In this document: piece after piece, positions 7,833 through 15,413 of the stretch | Layout of the letters: each line of letters starts with the position of its first letter | How positions within the stretch are numbered: position 1 is the stretch's first letter | Made by a program: the position numbers and the translations under genes | The notes under the pieces: generated by a model | The model's database searches: none | The model's input: only the letters and a program-made list of their open reading frames with translations | Told to the model about the DNA's origin: nothing | NCBI GenBank assembly: GCA_944392615.1 | Contig: CALXXF010000017.1 | Location: 1-50,111 of the forward strand | DNA: 50,111 nt | Direction: 5' to 3' | Source: an uncultured Clostridia bacterium | Lineage (GTDB): Bacteria > Bacillota > Clostridia > Oscillospirales > CAG-272

Positions 7833-8474
7833 TCAGCCCTCAACACTCCGGTCGGCTTCGTCATCGGCTTCCGCCCGATCGGGAAGCTCTTGGTCAGTCG
7901 CTTCCTGCTCGGTAAATTCACCCTCTTGTTGTTCCTTTTTATCGAATTCTCCCAGAAAGGAGGAGGCGTCAGGAAGCTCGTCCAGTGAAGAAAGCCCGAA
8001 GCAGCGCAGAAAATCAACAGTGGTCCCGTAGAGCACGGGGCGCCCCGGCATATCCAGCCTTCCCTTTTCTTCAATAAGATTTTTCATAACGAGCGAGGAG
8101 ACTGCATAGGACGAATCCACGCCGCGAATACGTTCTATCTGAGACCGCGTCACAGGCTGCCTGTAGGCTACGATCGCCAGAGTCTCAAGCGAAGAGGTGG
8201 AAAGTCTGCCGCCCTGCTTTATTCCGAGCGCTCTTCTTATCAGTTCCTCATGACCTTCCTTCGTGCACATCTGACAGCTTTCATCAAAAAGGACCACCTG
8301 TATACCGTATTCTTCCGAAGCATATTTTGCGGAAAGGGCTACAAGCGCTTCCTTTATTTCATCACCGGAACGCCCGGTGATCTCAGCGAGCCTGTCATAG
8401 CTAAGAGGGTAGCCTGCGGCAAAAAGAACAGCTTCAAGCGCCGGAAAAAGTTCATCGTAATTTTCAAATTCCAT
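7833..8474 (-). CDS. scpB: Segregation and condensation protein B (ScpB)
   Basis: This encodes a 213-residue winged-helix subunit of the SMC-ScpAB condensin, which compacts and segregates the chromosome. I chose ATG 8474, with AGGAG nine bases upstream and one base after the scpA stop, instead of a longer frame running back into scpA. Typical motifs are ALEAVLFAAGYPLSYDRLAEI near the N-terminus, LSTSSLETLAIVAYRQPVTR in the centre and DMPGRPVLYGTT before the end. The last 45 residues are an acidic tail. It is co-transcribed and probably co-translated with scpA. Confidence 0.96.
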   Translation of the reverse strand: MEFENYDELFPALEAVLFAAGYPLSYDRLAEITGRSGDEIKEALVALSAKYASEEYGIQVVLFDESCQMCTKEGHEELIRRALGIKQGGRLSTSSLETLAIVAYRQPVTRSQIERIRGVDSSYAVSSLVMKNLIEEKGRLDMPGRPVLYGTTVDFLRCFGLSSLDELPDASSFLGEFDKKEQQEGEFTEQEATDQELPDRAEADDEADRSVEG

Positions 8475-8475
8475 T

Positions 8476-9321
8476 TCAGATTTTCTCCTGTGAGACTTCA
8501 GCATCATACTGCCCGTCATCATCCGGCACGAACGCAGCGCGGTTTGCAGAAAGATTCCCATCCGTATTTCTGTTTTGCACGTCTGTGTCATCAGCGACAC
8601 GAAGAACGGGGTTGCAGTCGTCGTCCCCGTAGATGCTTATTATTTTCTGTGACGATATTAACTGCAAAATTGCCATGAAAGAGGCGATTATATCCGACCG
8701 CGTCCTGCTCTGAAGCATAACGTCCATAAAACGCAGACTTTTTTCTTTCCTCAGCCGCGCCATTATTCCGGATGCCTTTTCGCTCACCGAAGATGGGCGC
8801 TCGGTTATAATACGCTGTAACGACACGGCGGCATCGTCATTTTGCATTTTTCTGTCAAGCTCTATGCGCTCAAGAAGACGCGAAAAAGCCTTTATTAGGT
8901 ATTCTGCCTGCTGATCCCCGACATAGGAGCGGTCAATTCCCACTTCATCCGTTTCTTTTGCAAATCTTCCGGAATAGCGCGAGAATCTTTGTGAAAGGTA
9001 AGCCGCCTCCTCCTTCGCGCGCTTGTATTCAAGGAGCATATTGACAAGCTCCTCACGCGGGTCCTCGCCGCCGTCCTCTTTGATACCCGGAAGCAGCATG
9101 CGGCTTTTGATAAGCATGAGCTCGCTCGCCATTACAATGAACTCAGACGCCACGTCCATATCCGCAGAGCGAAGAAAATCTATATACTCCATGTACTGTC
9201 TGAATATTTCCGCAATGGGTATGTCGTGTATGTCGATCTCATTTTTTGATATAAGTGAGAGAAGAAGGTCGAGCGGTCCTTCAAACACTTCCAGCTTATA
9301 GCGTGGCTTTTTTTCTTCCAT
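8476..9321 (-). CDS. scpA: Segregation and condensation protein A (ScpA)
   Basis: This encodes the 281-residue kleisin subunit of SMC-ScpAB. The N-terminal SMC-neck-binding region has the classic FEGPLDLLLSLISKNEIDIHDI and MASELMLIKSRMLLPG patterns. The C-terminal winged helix (about 190-245, FMDVMLQSRTRSDIIASFMAILQL) binds the SMC head. It is longer than the usual 240-260 residues because of a polar C-terminal extension of about 30 residues that does not look conserved. GGAGG lies upstream of the ATG at 9321. Confidence 0.96.
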   Translation of the reverse strand: MEEKKPRYKLEVFEGPLDLLLSLISKNEIDIHDIPIAEIFRQYMEYIDFLRSADMDVASEFIVMASELMLIKSRMLLPGIKEDGGEDPREELVNMLLEYKRAKEEAAYLSQRFSRYSGRFAKETDEVGIDRSYVGDQQAEYLIKAFSRLLERIELDRKMQNDDAAVSLQRIITERPSSVSEKASGIMARLRKEKSLRFMDVMLQSRTRSDIIASFMAILQLISSQKIISIYGDDDCNPVLRVADDTDVQNRNTDGNLSANRAAFVPDDDGQYDAEVSQEKI

Positions 9322-9363
9322 TGGAGCGACCTCCGCGAAACGTCGTCAACTTTGTCAAATTAG

Positions 9364-10047
9364 TCAGATAATGAGAGTGACAAGCTTGTACATACCGTTC
9401 ACGGCGACATTAGTAATGTATGACACAAAGCTGCCGAAAAAGCCGAAAACAAAACCGAGCAGTACAACAATCATTATTATTTTCTCGTACTTCATGACCT
9501 TCCAGTACCACTTGTCGGGCATGAACACGTAGAAGATACGCGAGCCGTCGAACGGGGGCACGGGGATCAGATTAAATACGGCAAGAGCGATGTTGAGGTA
9601 TACGAAATAATAGAAAAAGAGCACCGCGGCTTCCAGGATAAGCACAGCATACTCGTTGTTCCCGCCGTAGGACATAGATACACGGAACAAAATAACGTGT
9701 AGAACAGTTCCAATGAAGCCGAGCAAAAGATTGGAAAGGGGACCGGCAAGTGCCGTAAGCGCCATGCCGCGCTTGGGATTTTTGAAATATCTCGAATTGA
9801 CCGGGACGGGCTTTGCCCATCCGAATCCGAACAAAAGCATGCAGATTGCCCCTATCGGGTCAAGGTGCTTTATAGGATTTAGAGTAAGTCTTCCCAGAGA
9901 GTGGGCTGTGGGATCGCCGAGCTTGTATGCGACATACCCGTGCGAACACTCATGCACCGAAAGTGATATGAGAACCGTCGGCACGGTGAGAAGCAGGACT
10001 ATGAGAGTCATCACGGGCTGATCGCCGAATATAAGATCAAAAATCAT
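9364..10047 (-). CDS. Site-2 protease family membrane peptidase (M50, YwhC-like)
   Basis: This encodes a 227-residue intramembrane metalloprotease with about six hydrophobic segments. The zinc-binding H32-E-C-S-H36 lies in helix two and the third ligand D167 lies in NLIPVPPFDGSR; both are intact. This compact type without a PDZ domain is common beside scpAB in Clostridia. Its substrate is not known. AAGGA precedes the ATG at 10047 and 42 bases separate it from scpA, so an operon M50-scpA-scpB is likely. Confidence 0.93.
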   Translation of the reverse strand: MIFDLIFGDQPVMTLIVLLLTVPTVLISLSVHECSHGYVAYKLGDPTAHSLGRLTLNPIKHLDPIGAICMLLFGFGWAKPVPVNSRYFKNPKRGMALTALAGPLSNLLLGFIGTVLHVILFRVSMSYGGNNEYAVLILEAAVLFFYYFVYLNIALAVFNLIPVPPFDGSRIFYVFMPDKWYWKVMKYEKIIMIVVLLGFVFGFFGSFVSYITNVAVNGMYKLVTLII

Positions 10048-10203
10048 AGAAAAAATTCCTTTTCATGTCCCGAATCAGGTATCAGACAATAGATAAAAGT
10101 AAGTGATGCGCATAAAGATCCGCACCGGAAGCCTGATAACAAAAGCATCGAAAAAAAGATGGATCAAATTGCTGCGGCAAAACGCGGCGCAGATCGTTCA
10201 GGA

Positions 10204-10251
10204 GAATTTGCCGTAGGAAATGCCGCAGAATTTGCCGTAGGAAATACCGCT
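10204..10251. repeat. 24-bp direct repeat, two copies
   Basis: Two adjacent units (10204-10227 and 10228-10251) share GAATTTGCCGTAGGAAAT and differ at two positions. They lie immediately past the ysxC stop codon and are non-coding. This is a small tandem duplication with no evident function. Confidence 0.8.
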
Positions 10252-10259
10252 TTTGCAGT

Positions 10260-10856
10260 TCATTTTCCTAACGCTTCGAAAAGCAACCGGATCACAGCGT
10301 CGACGCCCTGCTTTTTAAGAGCGGAAAACTGAACAATACCGTCGCACCCGGCGGCACATGGAGCCGAGCATATGCGCTCTGTCGCTGCTTCCGCCTGCGT
10401 TCTGGACAGCTTGTCGGCTTTGGTCGCAACTATGAAATGCCTTATCCCGGAACTGTTGAGAAAGTCAAGCATCATCTCGTCGTCAGCCGTTATCCCGACC
10501 TTCAGATCAACCAGTTGAATGACCGCGGCAATTCTGGCGCCGCCTGCTGTGAAGTAGGCGTCGGTAAGTGCGGACCATCGCCTTTTATCTTCACGGGCAC
10601 CCTTTGCAAAACCGTATCCCGGCAAATCAACAAGGTAAAAGCAGCCGTCCACCTCGTAAAAGTTCACAGTTACTGTTTTTCCCGGTACCGATGACACTCT
10701 TGCAAGAGATTTGCGGCCTATCACGGCATTCAGAAGTGAGCTCTTGCCCACGTTGCTGCGTCCGACAAGCGCGATCTGAGGCTCATTGTCACGCGGGAAC
10801 TGAGTGACGCTGCCGGCGGTGATTTTAAGCGTTGTTCGCGCGATATCCGGTTTCAT
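10260..10856 (-). CDS. ysxC: Ribosome-biogenesis GTPase YsxC/EngB
   Basis: This encodes a 198-residue TrmE-Era-EngA-EngB GTPase needed for assembly of the large ribosomal subunit. G1 is GRSNVGKSSLLN (about 32-43), G3 is DLPGYGFAKG and G4 is TKADKLSR. I chose ATG 10856, five bases after GAGG, over the in-frame GTG at 10862. The start lies inside the 3' end of lon, giving a 32-base overlap in a different frame, so translation is probably coupled. The lon-ysxC pairing is conserved in many Firmicutes. Confidence 0.95.
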   Translation of the reverse strand: MKPDIARTTLKITAGSVTQFPRDNEPQIALVGRSNVGKSSLLNAVIGRKSLARVSSVPGKTVTVNFYEVDGCFYLVDLPGYGFAKGAREDKRRWSALTDAYFTAGGARIAAVIQLVDLKVGITADDEMMLDFLNSSGIRHFIVATKADKLSRTQAEAATERICSAPCAAGCDGIVQFSALKKQGVDAVIRLLFEALGK

Positions 10857-13368
10857 TGCCACCTCGTTTTATGTTTATGTCGTTCATCTCTATCGGCATG
10901 GGAGCATTCCCGGTATGTCTGACTACATCGGCATCAATGTTCTTGTTATTTTTGATTATTGCCACATCAAGAACATCATATATGGTTTTACACGGAACAA
11001 ACTCCATATCCTTTTTTATATAGTCCTCCATACGGTCTATGTCAGGGCAGTTGTCAAACGGGATAAGCACCTTTCTGATCCCGTTTTTATAGGCGGCCAT
11101 GGTCTTCTCACGAAGGCCGCCTATTGCAAGCACCCTGCCCGACAGTGTCACTTCGCCCGTCATAGCTATATCGTGACGCGCCGGACATCCGGAAAGAGCC
11201 GAGACAAGCGTCGTTATGAGCGTGACTCCGGCGCTCGGACCGTCCTTCGGAACAGCGCCCTCAGGAAAATGCACATGGATATCGGTCGTCTTGTAAAAAT
11301 CCTCAGGAATAGGATATCTGCCCGAAAGAGTCCTTGCAAGCGAGTAGGCGATTTTTCCCGACTCCTTCATGACATCTCCGAGCGAGCCGGTCAGTTCAAG
11401 CTTGCCGCTTCCCTTCATTGTCACAGCCTCTACACGGAGGAGCTCTCCTCCCACCTCGGTGTAGGCAAGACCGTTTACAACTCCCACCTCGTCCTCTGTC
11501 AGAACGGGGTCGCTGAGTATCTTACGCGGTCCGAGATAATCTTTTACATTGCCGGCGGTGACGGTGAGGACCGTGTTTTTCACAGAAGCTGACGCACGGC
11601 TTCCGCCATCCTTTTCTTTTTCCCGCTCTTTGGAAGCGTTGCCGGCTGCTTCTCCGGATGCCTTGAGCGCATTTTCCTGCGCCTCAACCTGCCTTGCGGC
11701 TATCTTCCTGCAAACGGCCGACAGCTCTCTTTCGAGATTTCTCACCCCGGCTTCGCGCGTATAGTGGTCTATTATTTCAAACACCGCGTCGTCTTTGATT
11801 TTAAGATATCTCTTTTTAAGGCCGTTTTTCTCAATAGCCTTTGGTATTAAATAGCCTTTGGCGATCTCAAGCTTTTCACTTCTTGTGTAGGTTTTGAGTT
11901 CAATCACTTCCATCCTGTCAAGAAGCGGCCTTGCGATGGTGTCGAGGGTATTCGCAGTCGCAATGAACATGCACTCTGAGAGGTCGAACGGCAGCTCTAC
12001 AAAGTGATCCCTGAATGTCTTGTTCTGATCCGGGTCGAGAACTTCAAGAAGAGCCGAAGAGGGGTCCCCTCTCATATCTGAAGCGAGCTTGTCGATTTCA
12101 TCAAGCAGTATCACAGGATTTTTAACGCCTGCTTCGGATAGTGCGTTCATTATCCTGCCCGGCATTGAACCTATGTAGGTCTTTCTGTGACCGCGTATAT
12201 CTGATTCGTCGCGCACTCCTCCGAGGGCGACTCTCACGAATTTGCGGTTCATGGCATGTGCAACCGAATATGCAATAGAGGTTTTTCCGACTCCGGGAGC
12301 TCCGACAAGGCATATTATCTGGCTTTTTGCGGCGTCTGTGAGCTTTCTCACGGCAAGATATTCAAGCACTCTGTTCTTGACGTCGTCAAGACCCCAGTGC
12401 TCCTTGTCGAGTATCTTTCTTGCCGCGTGGATATCGAGCCTATCGTTTGAACGCTTGTTCCAGGGCAGCTCAAGGCAGACGTCGAGGTATCCGCGTATAA
12501 CTGTGCTTTCCGCGGAGGCATATGGCATTTTAGCGAGCTTGTTTGTCTCTTTTATCAGTCTTTCCTCTACCTGAGCAGGAAGAGAAGCCTTTGCAATGCG
12601 CTCCATGTATTCAACTATTTCTTCATCGGGTGAGTCTTCCTCGCCCAATTCGTCCTGAAGCACCTTCAGCTGCTCGCGCATGTAGTAGTTGCGCTGATTT
12701 TCGTCAAGCCTCTGCTTGACCTTCTGATGTATATCGAGCTCATCCCTGAGTATTCTCATATCTCTGCTGAGCTTATATACGAGGATTTCCGCGCGTCGTT
12801 TGGGATCAAACTCCTCCAAAATATCAATGAGGTCCTCAAATCGCCCCATCAGTATGCCGCACACTATATCGGTAAGATCGCCTATATCGGCGGCTGAAGC
12901 CACCCTGTCTGTCACCTCTTTCGGCAGCTTGGGCATGTATTTGGTGCATTCGCTGAAAAGCGACTGCATCTCTCTGTGAAGATATTCCACATCGGTACAG
13001 AAAAGTCTGGTATAAACAGCCGTTATGTCGGCGGTCGAAAAGAGCTTTCCGTTGTTCACCGACTTTATCTGAGCCCTTACTAATCCCTCCAGCGTTACGT
13101 TCATGGAGTCTTCACTCACCGAGTCACACTTTACTATTTTCGCTACAGTACCAACAGAGTTAAGGCGCAGCGGTGAAGAGGTTCCGTGCCCTCCCCGCTC
13201 CACGCCGACAAACACATATCCGTCATGCTCTGCAGCGGAGGCGATTGCCGAGAGATAACTTGAGCCCGACAGTTCTGCTTCTTTTTTGTTAAGAGGAAGC
13301 AGAAGGTCGTTGCTGAGAGTTATAACCGGGAGGGTGCCCTTCTTTTCATTTACAGTATATTCATTCAT
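10825..13368 (-). CDS. lon: ATP-dependent protease LonA
   Basis: This encodes an 847-residue serine protease of the cytoplasm that degrades misfolded and regulatory proteins. I chose ATG 13368 with GAGGTGA six bases upstream. The N-terminal substrate-binding LON domain covers about 1-200, a coiled region follows, and the AAA+ domain has Walker A GAPGVGKTS (about 355-363) and Walker B VILLDEIDKL. The protease domain carries the Ser-Lys dyad S712 (KDGPSAGVTL) and K755 (GGLREKT). A Lys/Glu/Ala-rich linker of about 35 residues before the protease domain is longer than usual. No CIRCE or CtsR site was seen upstream. Confidence 0.97.
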   Translation of the reverse strand: MNEYTVNEKKGTLPVITLSNDLLLPLNKKEAELSGSSYLSAIASAAEHDGYVFVGVERGGHGTSSPLRLNSVGTVAKIVKCDSVSEDSMNVTLEGLVRAQIKSVNNGKLFSTADITAVYTRLFCTDVEYLHREMQSLFSECTKYMPKLPKEVTDRVASAADIGDLTDIVCGILMGRFEDLIDILEEFDPKRRAEILVYKLSRDMRILRDELDIHQKVKQRLDENQRNYYMREQLKVLQDELGEEDSPDEEIVEYMERIAKASLPAQVEERLIKETNKLAKMPYASAESTVIRGYLDVCLELPWNKRSNDRLDIHAARKILDKEHWGLDDVKNRVLEYLAVRKLTDAAKSQIICLVGAPGVGKTSIAYSVAHAMNRKFVRVALGGVRDESDIRGHRKTYIGSMPGRIMNALSEAGVKNPVILLDEIDKLASDMRGDPSSALLEVLDPDQNKTFRDHFVELPFDLSECMFIATANTLDTIARPLLDRMEVIELKTYTRSEKLEIAKGYLIPKAIEKNGLKKRYLKIKDDAVFEIIDHYTREAGVRNLERELSAVCRKIAARQVEAQENALKASGEAAGNASKEREKEKDGGSRASASVKNTVLTVTAGNVKDYLGPRKILSDPVLTEDEVGVVNGLAYTEVGGELLRVEAVTMKGSGKLELTGSLGDVMKESGKIAYSLARTLSGRYPIPEDFYKTTDIHVHFPEGAVPKDGPSAGVTLITTLVSALSGCPARHDIAMTGEVTLSGRVLAIGGLREKTMAAYKNGIRKVLIPFDNCPDIDRMEDYIKKDMEFVPCKTIYDVLDVAIIKNNKNIDADVVRHTGNAPMPIEMNDINIKRGGNETGYRANNA

Positions 13369-13498
13369 ATATATCACCTCGTTCCGCATAAACGCGGCGG
13401 GTCAAAAGCAGGATTATTCATATTCTGATCCAAATCCGGGCGCTTTGTGCCCGGCTCTGATTACGGCATAATGACCCATGTTAAAATTATACCGTATA

Positions 13499-13527
13499 AT
13501 TATATCACGTTCGGAAGTGAAAATCAA
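13499..13527 (-). promoter_or_regulatory. lon promoter
   Basis: On the minus strand there is TTGATT (13522-13527), 17 bases, then TATAAT (13499-13504). A second TATAAT follows at 13486-13491 as part of a near-perfect palindrome with arms AATTATAC/GTATAATT. Confidence 0.6.
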
Positions 13528-13680
13528 TAGCAAAACGACCCAAAACTTATTCAAACGAAGCGCAGATAAATCTCTGTACAGCAAAGACAGCGCAAATGCG
13601 TGATCATGAGAAATCGCATCTGGGCAGAGGGAGCAAGTCGTCGGCAACAACAATGGATATGCGGCATAAAATAAAGGTAA

Positions 13681-13710
13681 GCGGCTGTGGCGTAAAGCGC
13701 CGCAGTCCGC
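13681..13710. other. Hairpin upstream of cotJA
   Basis: A GC-rich inverted repeat (GCGGCTGTGGCG and its partner at 13697-13710, one bulge) encloses a TAAA loop. It lacks a downstream T-run on the plus strand. It may lie in the cotJ leader or act as a minus-strand terminator, where a T-rich stretch follows. Confidence 0.4.
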
Positions 13711-13786
13711 TCTTCCCGCAAATCGGAGAAATCCGTGTGCGGAAAATAAATCAAGTAAAATAGACAAGAAGGAAGAAACTGAAATT

Positions 13787-14134
13787 ATGTACGGAAAACG
13801 GATTACAGACAGAACGTGGTCATCCGCCTCAGGCTGCCGCAGCTGCAGTCATACCGGGCAGACGCCGGAGGGCGTCGGGATAACGGCTGAGGCGAGGGAT
13901 AGGGCGCGTTGCCCGTCAGGCTGTGCCGGTTATGAAAGCGGTGCATGCTGCCCCGTCAGCGGTATGGCGGGCGCCGGCATATCGCTCGAACCTCCCTGTG
14001 CCGTGAGCTCACTTGCCATGGTTTACTCGCCTTACCAGTCATGGCAGGATATATATGAGCCCCAGAAGGGGCTCTGCCGCGGCACAATTTTCGCGCAGCT
14101 CGACAAGCCGTGGTTTCCCGATTCACACTGCTGA
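13787..14134 (+). CDS. cotJA: Spore coat protein CotJA with extended Cys-rich N-terminus
   Basis: This encodes a 115-residue member of the CotJA family. The conserved part is the C-terminal 40 residues (LAMVYSPYQSWQDIYEPQKG, LCRGTIFAQLDKPW). In Bacillus the cotJ operon is expressed in the mother cell under sigma-E and its products join the spore coat. The N-terminal 75 residues are unusual: they contain CRSC, CPSGC and CC clusters plus glycine and serine and do not match the short family form (about 80 residues in total). Cross-linking through these cysteines is a possible role, by inference. AAGGAAG lies upstream of the ATG. Confidence 0.9.
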   Translation: MYGKRITDRTWSSASGCRSCSHTGQTPEGVGITAEARDRARCPSGCAGYESGACCPVSGMAGAGISLEPPCAVSSLAMVYSPYQSWQDIYEPQKGLCRGTIFAQLDKPWFPDSHC

Positions 14135-14186
14135 CTTTGCATGGCAGAGTCAGCATAAAAAATGACCTCAAAGAAAGGCAGACACA

Positions 14187-14444
14187 ATGACAGAAAGGAC
14201 AGCACTGAAGAACAAAATAAGACAACTCGATTTTTCGCTGCTTGAAACGGCGCTGTATCTGGACGCATACCCAAATGATGCCGGCGCAGCCGGATATTTC
14301 AGACAGATAAGATGCGAACTTGATAAAGCCACGGCGGAATATGAGGAAAAATACGGTCCGCTCACGTATAAAGCGGGACTTAACGGCGAATGCTGGAAAT
14401 GGACTTCCGACGCCTGGCCGTGGGAAAGTGAGGTTGACTGCTGA
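14187..14444 (+). CDS. cotJB: Spore coat protein CotJB
   Basis: This encodes an 85-residue CotJB protein, the usual length. Conserved features are QLDFSLLETALYLDAYPNDA near the N-terminus, YEEKYGPLT in the centre and the tryptophan-rich end WKWTSDAWPWE. CotJB is needed with CotJA for CotJC to enter the coat in related systems. AAAGG lies upstream of the ATG, and the stop overlaps the cotJC start by one base (TGATG). Confidence 0.95.
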   Translation: MTERTALKNKIRQLDFSLLETALYLDAYPNDAGAAGYFRQIRCELDKATAEYEEKYGPLTYKAGLNGECWKWTSDAWPWESEVDC

Positions 14445-15049
14445 TGTGGACCTATGAGAGAATGCTTCAATATCCTGTAAAAATAAAGAACCCGAACCCT
14501 TCTCTTGCCAAAATAATTATTTCGCAGGTAGGCGGTCCTGACGGAGAACTCGGTGCCTCCACAAGATATCTGCAGCAGAGATATTCGATGCCTGACAGAA
14601 AGATAGTGGGGATACTGACAGATGTCGGAACCGAGGAGTTAGGACACATTGAGATGGTATCAGCGATAATCTACCAGCTCACAAGGAATCTGAGCGAGCA
14701 GGAGATAAAGAAGAGCGGCTTTGACGCATACTTCGTCGATCACACCACCGGAGTTTACCCGCAGGCGGCAAGCGGCGTGCCCTTCTCGACCTACACCGTG
14801 GGCGTAAAGGGAGACGTATTCGCAGACCTCAACGAAGACCTTGCGGCGGAACAGAAAGCTCGCGTGACGTACGACAATATCCTGCGCCTTGTGGACGATC
14901 CGGACGTAAGAGATCCCATAAAGTTTCTGAGGGAGCGCGAGATAGTGCATTATCAGCGCTTCGGTGACGCACTGAGACTCGCCCAGGACAATTTTTCAGA
15001 CAAGAAGAATTTTTATCTCTACAACCCGGCGTTTGACAGGCTCAGCTGA
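14444..15049 (+). CDS. cotJC: Spore coat manganese-catalase-like protein CotJC
   Basis: This encodes a 201-residue protein of the manganese-catalase/ferritin-like fold. Metal-ligand patterns are visible: GELGAS (Glu near 36), TEELGHIEM (Glu 66 and His 69), LAAEQKARVTY and EIVHYQRF. It should dismutate peroxide or act as a structural coat component on the spore surface. It is the last gene of the cotJABC operon and is followed by a strong terminator. Confidence 0.96.
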   Translation: MWTYERMLQYPVKIKNPNPSLAKIIISQVGGPDGELGASTRYLQQRYSMPDRKIVGILTDVGTEELGHIEMVSAIIYQLTRNLSEQEIKKSGFDAYFVDHTTGVYPQAASGVPFSTYTVGVKGDVFADLNEDLAAEQKARVTYDNILRLVDDPDVRDPIKFLREREIVHYQRFGDALRLAQDNFSDKKNFYLYNPAFDRLS

Positions 15050-15061
15050 ACCGGAAACACG

Positions 15062-15094
15062 CAAAAGGAGAGACGTGCGTCTCTCCTTTTGTAT
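15062..15094 (+). terminator. Terminator of the cotJ operon
   Basis: A 14-bp perfect inverted repeat (15062-15075 and 15078-15091; outer bases CAAAAGGAGAGACG) lies 13 bases after the cotJC stop. The 3' arm ends in TTTT. Symmetry would let it work on both strands. Confidence 0.85.
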
Positions 15095-15107
15095 ATCGCC
15101 GACCGCC

Positions 15108-15213
15108 GCTTTGCCCAGCTTCCGCACCGCTCTGCCCAGCTTTAGCGCTTGCTTTGCCCAGCTTCCGCGCCGCTCTGCCCAGCTTCCGCACCGCTCTGCC
15201 CAGCTTCCGCGCC
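15108..15213. repeat. Five tandem copies of a 21-bp repeat
   Basis: Units start at 15108, 15129, 15151, 15172 and 15193. The consensus is GCTCTGCCCAGCTTCCGCGC plus one C, with T/C and A/G alternatives; unit two is degenerate and 22 bp long. The array is non-coding, between the cotJ terminator and the isomerase gene. The units are contiguous without spacers, so this is not a CRISPR array. Confidence 0.9.
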
Positions 15214-15413
15214 GCGCCAAACGCGCCGGAAGGCATTCAGGTTTACAGCACCGCACGCTTTAAGTCGGAAAATCGGCAAGAAATATTCATCCGTGTAGTT
15301 AAGATAAGCAGTTTTTAAGGCGCCCCAATGAGTCACCGGCGAATAAGGACATTGATATCGCTAATATACAGAATCTTCTCTTTACAGAGAAATGCTCTGA
15401 TAACGCGCTCGTG
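15214..15413. other. Rest of the intergenic region before the isomerase gene
   Basis: With the repeats this forms a 364-base non-coding stretch. Apart from a small hairpin (TTCTCT/AGAGAA near 15373-15391), nothing is recognised. Confidence 0.45.

Larger units (their letters stand above)
13369..13786. other. Divergent intergenic region between lon and cotJA
   Basis: This 418-base region holds the lon promoter (13499-13527, minus), an AT-rich 17-bp palindrome (13485-13501) and a hairpin (13681-13710). A mother-cell sigma promoter for cotJ is expected, but no convincing -35/-10 pair was found. Confidence 0.55.

Noticed and set aside
10804..11592. Plus-strand open frame (262 codons) over lon and ysxC
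   Set aside because: It is a shadow of two well-supported minus-strand genes and has no recognisable product.
13485..13501. AT-rich palindrome upstream of lon as a heat-shock operator
   Set aside because: It does not match CIRCE or CtsR sites and consists mainly of overlapping -10-like sequences.
15108..15213. CRISPR array
   Set aside because: The 21-bp units are contiguous, without unique spacers, and no cas genes are in the window. The same reasoning applies to the 29-bp repeats at 36617-36700.
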